Source of the DNA: an uncultured Hyphomicrobiales bacterium
Lineage (GTDB): Bacteria; Pseudomonadota; Alphaproteobacteria; Rhizobiales; Beijerinckiaceae
Direction: 5' to 3'
DNA length: 64,000 nt
Assembly (NCBI GenBank): GCA_903847605.1
Contig: CAINED010000013.1
Coordinates: 62,001-126,000, forward strand
In this document: positions 49,170 to 57,099 of the stretch, piece by piece
How the letters are laid out: every line of letters starts with the position of its first letter
How positions within the stretch are numbered: the first letter of the stretch is position 1
Notes under the pieces: model-generated
What the model saw: the letters and a program-made list of their open reading frames with translations, nothing else
Databases searched by the model: none
What the model was told of the DNA's origin: nothing
Made by a program: the position numbers and the translations under genes

Positions 49170-49195
49170 CGTTAATTAGCATTGAAAAATTAACG
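49170..49195. promoter_or_regulatory. Inverted repeat upstream of the AT-rich membrane-protein gene
   Basis: CGTTAATT and AATTAACG are exact inverted copies separated by 10 bases, ending 2 bases before the GGAGG of the 49210 gene. It could be an operator or a leader hairpin. It shares the AT-rich character of the gene behind it. Confidence 0.45.
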
Positions 49196-49209
49196 TGGAG
49201 GATTTCGAA

Positions 49210-50115
49210 ATGAGTGAAACTGTTCAATCTAATACGGGTCGAGATGTGCATCCCGTAGAAGAAAAAATTGAAAAACCGTTAGAGAAAAATAGTACTATTT
49301 TACATGAACAATTGACTTCAAGAATTGTTATTCCGCCAAATTCGCCGCTACCGAAATATTTCCGCGTCAATCTTTCTGATTCTTCGGATTTGGAGTACGA
49401 GATTACTAACATCGAAGCAAAAGATATTCCTGTCGAAGCACGTCAATTCATGGCACGCGCGGATGCGGCTGTCTATCAAGTGCAGAAACTGGTTGATCAA
49501 AAACGTGATCATTTCAAAAGATATTTAAGGGAAATTGAAGGCTACGCGAAGACTGCCCTAGAGCGAGGTGATATTGAAATTGCCAACATAGGCATGGACA
49601 CCTTCGAGACCCTATTTGTGGATTTCGAAGGTCCGCGCCTGAGAAAACATTATATAACTACTATGCTCATCTGGGCAGTTTCAATTGCTTGCGTAGCTCT
49701 CGTTTCAACGCTTCTATTTCAAAAAGTGCAAACAATCGATGTATTGACAGGCGTCGCAGAAAGCAGAAATCACTTCCTCATGCCAGCGCTATTCATAATA
49801 GTTGGAGTATCTCTTGGGGTAACGTTCTCCGCATTTGCCAGAAACTTGGAACTGCATTTTAAAACTCTAGGGCGATTTGATGCATCAGGCCTAGATCCAA
49901 TGGCAAGATTTGTGTACTGCACTATTATAGCGGCTGTTTTTTCTATCTTTCTAAAGGATGGCTTTTTAAAAGTCTGTGTAAGCAACTACTGCCTGGACAA
50001 TGAATTCTCCACCAATTATCTTAAATGTATCGTTATTGGTATCCTCTGTGGTTTCAGTGATATAATCATCTCAAGATTGTTAAGTGATACAATGGGAAAG
50101 GCTGCCACAAAATAA
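49210..50115 (+). CDS. Four-helix membrane protein of unknown function (AT-rich)
   Basis: This 301-residue protein has a soluble N-terminal part (about 1-150) that includes a charged helical stretch (ARADAAVYQVQKLVDQKRDH). Four membrane helices follow: MLIWAVSIACVALVSTLLF, PALFIIVGVSLGVTFSAF, FVYCTIIAAVFSIFL and IVIGILCGFSDIIIS. GGAGG sits 8 bases before the ATG at 49210. I do not recognise the family. The base composition and codon choice (many AAA, ATT, TTA) differ sharply from dxs just upstream, which suggests horizontal transfer. Confidence 0.75.
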   Translation: MSETVQSNTGRDVHPVEEKIEKPLEKNSTILHEQLTSRIVIPPNSPLPKYFRVNLSDSSDLEYEITNIEAKDIPVEARQFMARADAAVYQVQKLVDQKRDHFKRYLREIEGYAKTALERGDIEIANIGMDTFETLFVDFEGPRLRKHYITTMLIWAVSIACVALVSTLLFQKVQTIDVLTGVAESRNHFLMPALFIIVGVSLGVTFSAFARNLELHFKTLGRFDASGLDPMARFVYCTIIAAVFSIFLKDGFLKVCVSNYCLDNEFSTNYLKCIVIGILCGFSDIIISRLLSDTMGKAATK

Positions 50116-50244
50116 GCGAGTAATCTTTTTCCAGACGGACCTTGGACTTAGTTTGCTTCTACATTCTACGCAGAATTCGTCTCCCATGCTGAGGAGCGCG
50201 CCGCGGGCAAGCGTCTCGAAGCACGAGGGGCAAGCCTTCTGCAT
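50080..50244 (-). CDS. Possible small zinc-ribbon protein
   Basis: This 54-residue minus-strand frame reads MQKACPSCFETLARG..., with four cysteines spaced C-x2-C-x16-C-x2-C (CPSC and CVEC), as in a zinc ribbon. GGAGGAG lies about 11 bases before the ATG at 50244. Its last codons overlap the end of the membrane-protein gene on the other strand. Such spacing by chance is unlikely but possible. It could also be a remnant of a longer gene, since the frame runs open to 50334. Confidence 0.4.
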   Translation of the reverse strand: MQKACPSCFETLARGALLSMGDEFCVECRSKLSPRSVWKKITRLFCGSLSHCIT

Positions 50245-50439
50245 TTGGAGCAAATCTCCTCCTCCTCCGAGACGCAGCGACCTATTGTTTGCATCAAACT
50301 CTCCGAAAAGTCTCCAACTTTTCGGGTATTGCACGCTCGCTCGTCAGGATGTGGAGATTTAGTGGGAGCGCCCTCTATCATTTGTATTCCCTCTCCCCTC
50401 CCCCCAATATTCCGCGCTCCCCGCAACGCGATTCCTCAA

Positions 50440-50586
50440 ATGTCCTCCGTTGTCGGCCTCGACTTCGGCGCGACAAATACTGTCGTAGCGCTGCCGGAAG
50501 GCGAGCGCGCGCGCGGTTGCGCTTGATGTCGGCGGGGCAAGGATGGCGACGCTGAGCTCGGTGCTTTGCTTCTTGCGCGCCTCTCG
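50440..50586 (+). pseudogene. Frameshifted 5' remnant of a second Hsp70-like (YegD-type) gene
   Basis: The first 25 codons read MSSVVGLDFGATNTVVALPE then GERAR, closely similar to the start of the intact Hsp70-like protein at 41871-43148. After a CG-dinucleotide tract (about 50506-50514) the match continues in another frame as VALDVGGARMATLSSVLCF and LRA, parallel to the intact protein's SLDLGGERLETLRSALCF. The similarity then stops. A two-base loss in the tract would explain the shift. At DNA level the two copies are diverged, so this is an old paralogue rather than a fresh duplicate. Confidence 0.8.
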
Positions 50587-50628
50587 GACCTCGGCGCACA
50601 TGACGATTCAACCTGCCCCCGAGCTGAT

Positions 50629-51390
50629 CTACCCCACAGGTCCGGCAAAGCGGCGGGTGAGCCAAGCGCCGAGCCGATCGATGAAAAAATAGAGCGCAAC
50701 GGTGAAGGCCGCGAGCACGATGAGCGCGGCGAACATCAGATCGGTTTGCGCTCGGCCGTTGGCCAGCAGCATGAGGTGACCGAGGCCGCGCGATGCGCCG
50801 ACCCATTCGCCGATGACAGCGCCAAACGGGGCGGACACGGCGGCGAGGCGCAGGCCGGACGCGAAGGCGGGCATGGCGTGCGGCACGCGCAGGCGGAAAA
50901 TCGTGCGCAGGGGCGAAGCGCCCATCACACGCGCTAGGTCGAGATAGCCCTGCGGCGTCGCCATCAATCCGTCATAGAAGGCCGAGGCGACAGGAAAATA
51001 GATGATCAACACGACCGTCAGGATTTTCGACGCCATCCCGTAGCCGAGCCACAGGGTCAGCACGGGGGCCAGCGCGAAAACGGGTATCGCCTGCGCGAAT
51101 ACAATCAGCGGCCGCATCAACAGGCGCGACAGCGGCGACATCGCCAGTTGCAGCGCGGTCGAAACGCCGAGCGCGGTGCCGAGAATCATGCCAATGATGA
51201 TCTGCGTGATTGTGACGAGCGCATTTTCGGCGATGAGTTCGCGCATCTCCCACAATTTGCTGAAGACCCGCGCAGGCCCCGGCAGGATGAAAGGGGGAGC
51301 GCCTGTGGCCCAGACGACGAATTGCCAGAGGCCGAGGCCGAATACGAGCGCAAATGCGCCGCGCAGGAAGGAACCGGCGATAGCGTTCAT
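50629..51390 (-). CDS. ABC transporter permease, ThiX/SsuC-like
   Basis: This 253-residue inner-membrane permease has about six hydrophobic helices and the cytoplasmic EAA loop LARVMGASPLRTIFRLRVPHA. It belongs to the binding-protein-dependent family that moves sulfonates, nitrate or thiamine precursors. The ATG at 51390 overlaps the stop of the ATPase gene. With the ATPase and the THI5-like binding protein upstream it completes a three-gene uptake system. The substrate is inferred from the binding protein. Confidence 0.88.
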   Translation of the reverse strand: MNAIAGSFLRGAFALVFGLGLWQFVVWATGAPPFILPGPARVFSKLWEMRELIAENALVTITQIIIGMILGTALGVSTALQLAMSPLSRLLMRPLIVFAQAIPVFALAPVLTLWLGYGMASKILTVVLIIYFPVASAFYDGLMATPQGYLDLARVMGASPLRTIFRLRVPHAMPAFASGLRLAAVSAPFGAVIGEWVGASRGLGHLMLLANGRAQTDLMFAALIVLAAFTVALYFFIDRLGAWLTRRFAGPVG

Positions 51391-52112
51391 GCGGCGCTCC
51401 GCAGGCGACGGAACATTTCCGCCTGGGCGGCAAGCGTATCCTGCGCATCGACAGCGCGCACCGGAGACGAAGGCGGCAGCGGCAATTCGCTGAGGCCGTG
51501 CGCGTTCATGAGAAACGCCTGATGGCTGAGACGCGCCGCCTCGCCGGGCTCGTGCGTCACAAGCAGGACCGTGCGATCCGCCAGCAATTCGCCAGCCAGT
51601 TCCTGGATGTCGGCGCGCGATTGCGCATCCAGACTGGAGAAGGGTTCATCCAGCAGGACGACAGGCCGGTCTTCCATCAATGTGCGGGCGAGCGAGGCGC
51701 GCTGGCGCTGTCCGCCGGATAGCGTATGGGGAAACTGCCGCGCATGTGCGGCGAGGCCGACTCTCGCAATCAACGCGTTTGCGCGTTGCATGTCGGGCTT
51801 CTCGCCACGCAATCGCGCGCCCAGAATGACATTGCCTGTTACGTCGAGCCATGGGGCCAGCAGGTCGTTCTGCGACATGAAGGCGACGCGGCCGGTGAGG
51901 GGCGCGCCGTCGCCCGCGGCAATCGCGCCGTCGAAGTCGGCTCCGGTATCAAGGCCGGCCATCAGACGCAGCAGCGTGCTCTTGCCGACGCCGGAGGCGC
52001 CGAGCAGGCTCGTCCAGCGGCCTGCCGGCAATTCAAGCCGCAGTTTTGAGAAAAGGCGCGCGCCCGCAATCGACGCCTCGCCTTCCAGCACGATAGAAGG
52101 CGGCCGAACCAT
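51387..52112 (-). CDS. ABC transporter ATPase, ThiZ/SsuB-like
   Basis: This 241-residue ATPase has Walker A GASGVGKST, Q-loop AFMSQNDLLAPWLDV, signature TLSGGQRQRASLARTL and Walker B VVLLDEPFSSLD. Its length and the LLAPWLDVTGN segment fit the SsuB/TauB/ThiZ group. The start at 52112 gives MVRPPSIVLEGEAS; the frame runs further left into the binding-protein gene and is not used. It is the middle gene of the three-gene uptake operon. Confidence 0.9.
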   Translation of the reverse strand: MVRPPSIVLEGEASIAGARLFSKLRLELPAGRWTSLLGASGVGKSTLLRLMAGLDTGADFDGAIAAGDGAPLTGRVAFMSQNDLLAPWLDVTGNVILGARLRGEKPDMQRANALIARVGLAAHARQFPHTLSGGQRQRASLARTLMEDRPVVLLDEPFSSLDAQSRADIQELAGELLADRTVLLVTHEPGEAARLSHQAFLMNAHGLSELPLPPSSPVRAVDAQDTLAAQAEMFRRLRSAA

Positions 52113-52135
52113 CCGCACTCGCTCGCTGTTGATAC

Positions 52136-53089
52136 TCAGGGCGCTGTCACGTCGATGGCAAGCTTGCTCACCGGCGTGCGTGAGGGCACCGCGCCCATCT
52201 TGTGCATGAACTCGTCGAAGGCTTCGTAACGGCCATAGTCCATCGCTGCAGGCCGTGTCGCGAAACGATGAAACGTATCCTGCCATGCGCGGCGGTTGAG
52301 TTCGTTCGTCAATTCCTTCGACGTGGCCGAAAAGATGTCCCAGCTTTCCTTGGGATTATTGCGGATAAAGAGCGTGGCGCGCTCGGTCGCAGCGATGAAG
52401 CGCCTGATGGCCGGCTTGTTCATCCGTGTGGCATGGGCCACGTAGATCAACTCGTCGTAGGATGGAACGCCCTCGAGTTCTGGATAGAAGCAGCGGCCGG
52501 CTGAGCCCTCGATTGCGAGCTGGTTGAGTTCGAAATTCCTGAAGGCGCCGATCACGCCGTCAACCTGGCGGCTCATCAGCGCGGGCGAAATCGAAAATCC
52601 GATATTGATCTTCTCGACCTTCGAAGGATCGACGCCGTTGTGACGCAGCATCGCCGCGAGCAACACTTCCTGCACGCCCGCGACCGCGAAACCGACCTTC
52701 TTGCCGGCCAGATCGCGAACCGACTTGATCGGCCCGGCTTCAAGCGTCACGAGGCAGGTGAGAGGTGTCGAAACCAGCGTTCCCACGCGCAGGAGTTCCA
52801 TGCCTTCATGGACGGCGAGGTGCAATTGCGGCTGGTAGGAGACAGCGATATCCGCGCGGCCCGCGGCGACGAGTTTCGGCGGGTCCGTCGGATTCGCCGG
52901 CGCGACGATCTCGACCTGGAGATTTGCATCCTTGAAGTAGCCGCGTTCGCGCGCGACGATGATCGGCCCGTGGTCTGGATTGACGAACCAGTCGAGGATC
53001 ACGCTGAGCTTGTCCTGCGCCGCCGCGCCCTGCGCAAGGGCCATCGACAGGGTGACGGGAAACAGCAGTCGCAGAAGAGTTTTTTTCAC
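52136..53089 (-). CDS. THI5/ThiY-like substrate-binding protein
   Basis: This 317-residue periplasmic protein begins with a signal peptide (MKKTLLRLLFPVTLSMALA, ending AAA|QDK) if the GTG at 53089, preceded by AGGGA, is the start. The mature N terminus ILDWFVNPDHGPIIVARERG is the hallmark of ThiY/THI5-type proteins that bind hydroxymethylpyrimidine or its formyl-amino precursor. The set is thus ThiXYZ-like. No TPP riboswitch is visible before it, so thiamine control is unsupported and the ligand remains an inference. Confidence 0.85.
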   Translation of the reverse strand: MKKTLLRLLFPVTLSMALAQGAAAQDKLSVILDWFVNPDHGPIIVARERGYFKDANLQVEIVAPANPTDPPKLVAAGRADIAVSYQPQLHLAVHEGMELLRVGTLVSTPLTCLVTLEAGPIKSVRDLAGKKVGFAVAGVQEVLLAAMLRHNGVDPSKVEKINIGFSISPALMSRQVDGVIGAFRNFELNQLAIEGSAGRCFYPELEGVPSYDELIYVAHATRMNKPAIRRFIAATERATLFIRNNPKESWDIFSATSKELTNELNRRAWQDTFHRFATRPAAMDYGRYEAFDEFMHKMGAVPSRTPVSKLAIDVTAP

Positions 53090-53173
53090 CTGGGCATCCC
53101 TGTTTTGCGGGCGAGTGGGGTGATGGATCATTGCCATCATGCTTGTTGGGGAACGAACCGAACCCGTCGTCTT

Positions 53174-54685
53174 TCACTTGTAGAGATTGGCATAAGTCTC
53201 GCGCAGCGCCGCCTTCTGCACCTTGCCCATGGTGTTGCGCGGCAACTCCTCGACGAAGATCACCTTTTTCGGCAGCTTGAATTTCGCGAGGCGGCCATCG
53301 AGCGCCGTCAGCACTTTTTTCTCGTCGATATCGGCGCCCTTGTGCGGCACGATGACGGCCGTGACGCCTTCGCCGAAGTCGGGATGATTGACGCCGATAA
53401 TGGCGCTTTCGACGACGCCGGGCAGCGCGTCGATCTCGCTCTCGACCTCGACGGGATAGACGTTGAAGCCGCCGGTTATGACGAGATCCTTGCCGCGGCC
53501 GACGATGTGGACATAGCCGCGCTCGTCGATCTTGCCGAGATCGCCGGTGATGAAGAAACCGTCGTCGCGGAATTCGGCCTTCGTCTTCTCGGGCATCTGC
53601 CAGTAGCCCTTGAACACGTTCGGGCCCTTCACCTCGATCATGCCGATCTCGCCCTGCGCCAGCACCTTGCCGGTGTCGGGATCGGCGATGCGCGCCGAAA
53701 CACCCGGCAGTGGAAAGCCCACAGTGCCGGCGACACGGTCGCCGTCATAGGGGTTGGATGTGTTCATGTTCGTCTCGGTCATGCCGTAGCGCTCGAGGAT
53801 GGCGTGGCCGGTCTTCTCGCGCCATTCGCGATGTGTCTCGGCGAGCAGCGGCGCGGAGCCCGAGATGAACAGGCGCATGTGCTTCGTCGCCTCCTTGTTG
53901 AGGCCGGGATGCTGCAACAGGCGCGTGTAGAAGGTCGGTACGCCCATCATGCTCGTCGCGCGCGGCATGAGTTTCATGATCGCGTCGGCGTCGAGTTTCG
54001 GCAGGAAGAACATCGAGCCGCCCGCGAGCAGCAGCGTGTTCATCGCCACGAAGAGGCCGTGCGTGTGATAGATCGGCAGCGCATGGATGAGCACGTCGTC
54101 GCGCGTGAAACGCCAGTAATCGACGAGCGTCAGCGCGTTGGACGCAAGATTGTCCTGCGTGAGCATGGCGCCCTTGGAGCGGCCCGTCGTGCCCGATGTG
54201 TAGAGAATGGCGGCGAGATCGTCCTGGCCGCGCGCGGCATCCTTGAAGCTCGCAGGCTGCGCCTTCGCTTTCTCCATCAGCGAGCCGTCCTGCTTCACGC
54301 CGAGCGTCTCGATGGCCGCGCCCGCGCCAGCGGCGACGGAGGCGAGCTTGTCCTTCGTGGCGGGATCGCAGACGAAGACGCGCGGCCTGGCGTCGCCGAG
54401 GAAGTATTCGATTTCGGCAGGCGTATAGGCCGTATTCAAAGGCAGAAACACCCCGCCGGTGCGCAGGCAGGCGAGATAGAGCAGGATGGCTTCCGGCGAC
54501 TTTTCAACTTGCACGGCGACGCGATCGCCCGGCACGACCCCGAGGGATGCAAGCGCATTGGCGAAGCGCGCCGAGCCATCGAGCAGATCGCCGTAAGTGA
54601 TTTTGCGGCTATCGAGCGTTTCGATGAAGACCTTGTCCGTCGAAGGAATGCGGCTCGTGATGAGGTCGAAGAGATAGGATGCCAT
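53174..54685 (-). CDS. matB: Malonyl-CoA synthetase
   Basis: MatB activates malonate with ATP and CoA to malonyl-CoA. The 503-residue ANL enzyme has P-loop YTSGTTGRSKGAMLTQ, adenylate motif ERYGMTETNMNTSNPYDG, hinge motif GRGKDLVITGGFNVYP and the catalytic lysine in NTMGKVQKAALRE. TSNPYDG is a good marker for MatB. It lies 29 bases downstream of the malonyl-CoA decarboxylase gene on the same strand, the usual matA-matB pair, which converts malonate to acetyl-CoA and CO2. Confidence 0.93.
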   Translation of the reverse strand: MASYLFDLITSRIPSTDKVFIETLDSRKITYGDLLDGSARFANALASLGVVPGDRVAVQVEKSPEAILLYLACLRTGGVFLPLNTAYTPAEIEYFLGDARPRVFVCDPATKDKLASVAAGAGAAIETLGVKQDGSLMEKAKAQPASFKDAARGQDDLAAILYTSGTTGRSKGAMLTQDNLASNALTLVDYWRFTRDDVLIHALPIYHTHGLFVAMNTLLLAGGSMFFLPKLDADAIMKLMPRATSMMGVPTFYTRLLQHPGLNKEATKHMRLFISGSAPLLAETHREWREKTGHAILERYGMTETNMNTSNPYDGDRVAGTVGFPLPGVSARIADPDTGKVLAQGEIGMIEVKGPNVFKGYWQMPEKTKAEFRDDGFFITGDLGKIDERGYVHIVGRGKDLVITGGFNVYPVEVESEIDALPGVVESAIIGVNHPDFGEGVTAVIVPHKGADIDEKKVLTALDGRLAKFKLPKKVIFVEELPRNTMGKVQKAALRETYANLYK

Positions 54686-54714
54686 GTTCGCTTGCGTTTC
54701 CGTTTTGAAGGTGC

Positions 54715-56112
54715 TCAGGCCGTTGCCTGTTTTGCGATAGCCTTGTCCTGCGTTCCGCCATTCGTCTCCGGCGGCTTGATGCGGCCAGCCGAGCGCAAGG
54801 CGCGCCGCACCGCCGAGGAGGCGGCAATGACGCCCTGGTTTGCATAGGCCTCATGGTTCTTCTCGATCTCGCCGAGATCGTAGAGATAGTTCACCATGAC
54901 ACCCGCGGATTCCTTCAGTCCTTTCGGCGAGGTATCGCCGAGCCAGTTGATGCGTTCGAGGCTCGCGCCATTGCCAAGATGGAAACGCGCGACCGGATCG
55001 CGCGCGCGGCCATTGCTCGAACGCGCCTCGAGAAAATAATAAGCGGCCAAGGATTCGATGAGCGGACGCACCTGGCTCTTGTAGGCCTCGTCCGCGATCC
55101 ATGTTTCATCGTCGAGAAAGCCCAGCAACGCCTGATCTTCCGGCGTCAGCAAGGGCTTCGCGTCCGTTTGCAGCCAACGCATGAAGCCCGGCACGGGCGA
55201 GAGCGTCACGAAGGTTTCAAGGCGCGGCAGTTCGCGGCGCAATTCCTCGACCACCTGTTTGATGAGGAAATTGCCGAAGGACACACCGGCAAGGCCCTGC
55301 TGGCAGTTGGAGATCGAATAGAAGACGGCGGTGCGCGCGTCTTTCAGCGGAACCGTCTTGCGGCCCGGCGCCAGCAGCGGCTGCACAGCGGCGGGAATCT
55401 CCGGCGTCAGCGCAACCTCGACGAAGATCAGCGGTTCGTCGTTCAGCGCAGGATGGAAGAAGGCGTAGCAGCGCCGGTCCACGGGATCGATGCGGCGGCG
55501 CAGGTCGTCCCAGTCACGGATTTCATGCACCGCCTCGTAGCGGATGATCTTTTCCAGCACGATGGCAGGCGATGACCAGTCGATCCGGCGCAGGACGAGA
55601 AAGCCCCGGTTAAACCACGACGACAGCAGATGGGAGAAATCGCGGTCGACGCCTTTCAGGGACGTTTCCTTGCGGGTGGCTTCCAGCAATTGCTCGCGCA
55701 TATGGACGAGGGCGGCGGTGCCGCCCGGCGCGCGGTTGAGGCGGCGGAACAATTCCTGCCGGCGCGGCTCGGAGCTGAAATGGATGTCGGCGGCGTGCCG
55801 GTCCGAGCCGTCTTTCGCGAAGGCCTCGACCGCCGCGGCCAGCTTCGCCTTGTCCGGCCCGAATTTTTCGGACAGCGCTGCGAAAAAGGTTTTCCGGGCG
55901 GTTTCGTCGAGGGTGGCGTAGCGCTCGAGCACCTCCCGCGCGAGGGCGGCGCCGGACGCCTCGCCGCGCCCGGACAGGAGCTGCTCGCAGAGATCGATCA
56001 GCGTCGCCGCGCGCTTGACCGGGTCTTTTTCCGCCTCGGCAAGGCCGAGAAGGCTGCGGCCGCGGTCGGCGATGCTTGAAAGCAGGTCGGAAAAGAATGC
56101 CGATGAGGCCAT
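54715..56112 (-). CDS. matA: Malonyl-CoA decarboxylase
   Basis: This 465-residue enzyme decarboxylates malonyl-CoA to acetyl-CoA. The N-terminal part is helical and oligomerising. The catalytic C-terminal part shows VFYSISNCQQGLAGVSFGN, FVTLSPVPGF and ARFHLGNGA. In the human enzyme the corresponding Ser and His form the catalytic pair, and both appear here (Ser in SISNCQQG, His in FHLGNGA). The ATG at 56112 has no strong Shine-Dalgarno in view. With matB it allows growth on malonate; no MatR or malonate carrier is adjacent. Confidence 0.94.
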   Translation of the reverse strand: MASSAFFSDLLSSIADRGRSLLGLAEAEKDPVKRAATLIDLCEQLLSGRGEASGAALAREVLERYATLDETARKTFFAALSEKFGPDKAKLAAAVEAFAKDGSDRHAADIHFSSEPRRQELFRRLNRAPGGTAALVHMREQLLEATRKETSLKGVDRDFSHLLSSWFNRGFLVLRRIDWSSPAIVLEKIIRYEAVHEIRDWDDLRRRIDPVDRRCYAFFHPALNDEPLIFVEVALTPEIPAAVQPLLAPGRKTVPLKDARTAVFYSISNCQQGLAGVSFGNFLIKQVVEELRRELPRLETFVTLSPVPGFMRWLQTDAKPLLTPEDQALLGFLDDETWIADEAYKSQVRPLIESLAAYYFLEARSSNGRARDPVARFHLGNGASLERINWLGDTSPKGLKESAGVMVNYLYDLGEIEKNHEAYANQGVIAASSAVRRALRSAGRIKPPETNGGTQDKAIAKQATA

Positions 56113-56368
56113 GGGATGCCGGTCGTCTTCTGGATCTTCGCAGCGAATACTCGTTCCTATCTAGACGAAAGACCGCCGGAATTGAATGCCGATTGTGCAG
56201 CGCGCGAGGGCTTTGCGCCGAATTCAAATTCGCTTGCTGACCGCCCTTCGAACTTGCGCCGGGGGCTTGGGTGGCCCAGATAGACGTAGAGCCGCAAATG
56301 GCCGATATAGGGGGCCGACGAAGGCCCGTTTCGGGCACAATGCCCCTCGAAAGCTTCAGGTTGCGCTG

Positions 56369-57091
56369 ATGAGCGATACATTCGATGTGACCACGATCAT
56401 TTTTGCGGCGCTGGCGCTGTTCGTGGTCTGGAAACTGCGCTCGGTGCTGGGAACCCGCACCGGCAACGAGCCCCGGCCCGATCCGAATTCGCTGGCCCGC
56501 AACGGGCGGCCGGCGCCCGGTCCCGGTGCGAACGACGAGGGCAACGTGGTGCGTCTTCCCGGGGCCGCGCCCGAGCGGCGGCCTGCCGGCGCGCCCGCAG
56601 CCAAGGCGCGGGACGAGAACCGCTGGGACGGACTTGCCGAAAAGGGCTCGCCCATGTGGGACGCCCTCGATCAGGCCGTCGCCGCCGACCCGTCCTTCGA
56701 TCCGCGCACGTTCCTCGAGGGCGCGAAATCCGCCTACGAGATGATCATCACCGCCTTTGCCCGCGGCGACCGGCAGGCGCTGAAAGGCCTGCTCTCGAAG
56801 GAAGTGTTCGACAGTTTCTCGCAGGCTCTGGCCGACCGCGAGGCGCAGGGCAACCGCGTCGACACAACCTTCGTCTCCATCGACAAGGCGGATATCAGCG
56901 ACGTGCAGGTGCGCGGCAAGATGCTGCAAGTCGCCGTGGCCTTTTCGTCCAAGCTGATCACCGCGACGTTCGACAAGAGCAACAACGTCATCGACGGCAA
57001 TCCGGACAAGGTCGTCGATGTCGCCGATCTCTGGACCTTCGCGCATGACGTGACATCGCGCGATCCGAACTGGGCCCTCGTCGCCACCTGA
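56369..57091 (+). CDS. Tim44-like domain protein
   Basis: This 240-residue membrane-anchored protein has one N-terminal helix (VTTIIFAALALFVVWKL), a proline/alanine-rich linker (about 35-80), and a Tim44-like domain ending in AHDVTSRDPNWALVAT. The bacterial relatives (TimA) are thought to act at the inner membrane in protein handling or envelope function. In many Hyphomicrobiales it stands directly before mltA, as it does here, 8 bases apart. The start at 56369 was taken because the earlier open frame lies in the intergenic region after the malonyl-CoA decarboxylase start. Confidence 0.88.
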   Translation: MSDTFDVTTIIFAALALFVVWKLRSVLGTRTGNEPRPDPNSLARNGRPAPGPGANDEGNVVRLPGAAPERRPAGAPAAKARDENRWDGLAEKGSPMWDALDQAVAADPSFDPRTFLEGAKSAYEMIITAFARGDRQALKGLLSKEVFDSFSQALADREAQGNRVDTTFVSIDKADISDVQVRGKMLQVAVAFSSKLITATFDKSNNVIDGNPDKVVDVADLWTFAHDVTSRDPNWALVAT

Positions 57092-57099
57092 GCGGGCGA

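Noticed and set aside
53090-53173. Possible TPP riboswitch before the THI5-like binding protein
   Set aside because: None of the conserved THI-box segments (CTGAGA, CTGATCTGGATAATACCAG-like) is present in the short gap.
52640-54847. Very long open frame on the plus strand (about 735 codons) opposite matB and the THI5-like binding protein
   Set aside because: It runs antisense to two well-supported genes with clear catalytic motifs and reads as His/Arg/Asp-rich sequence typical of the complement of GC-rich codons.
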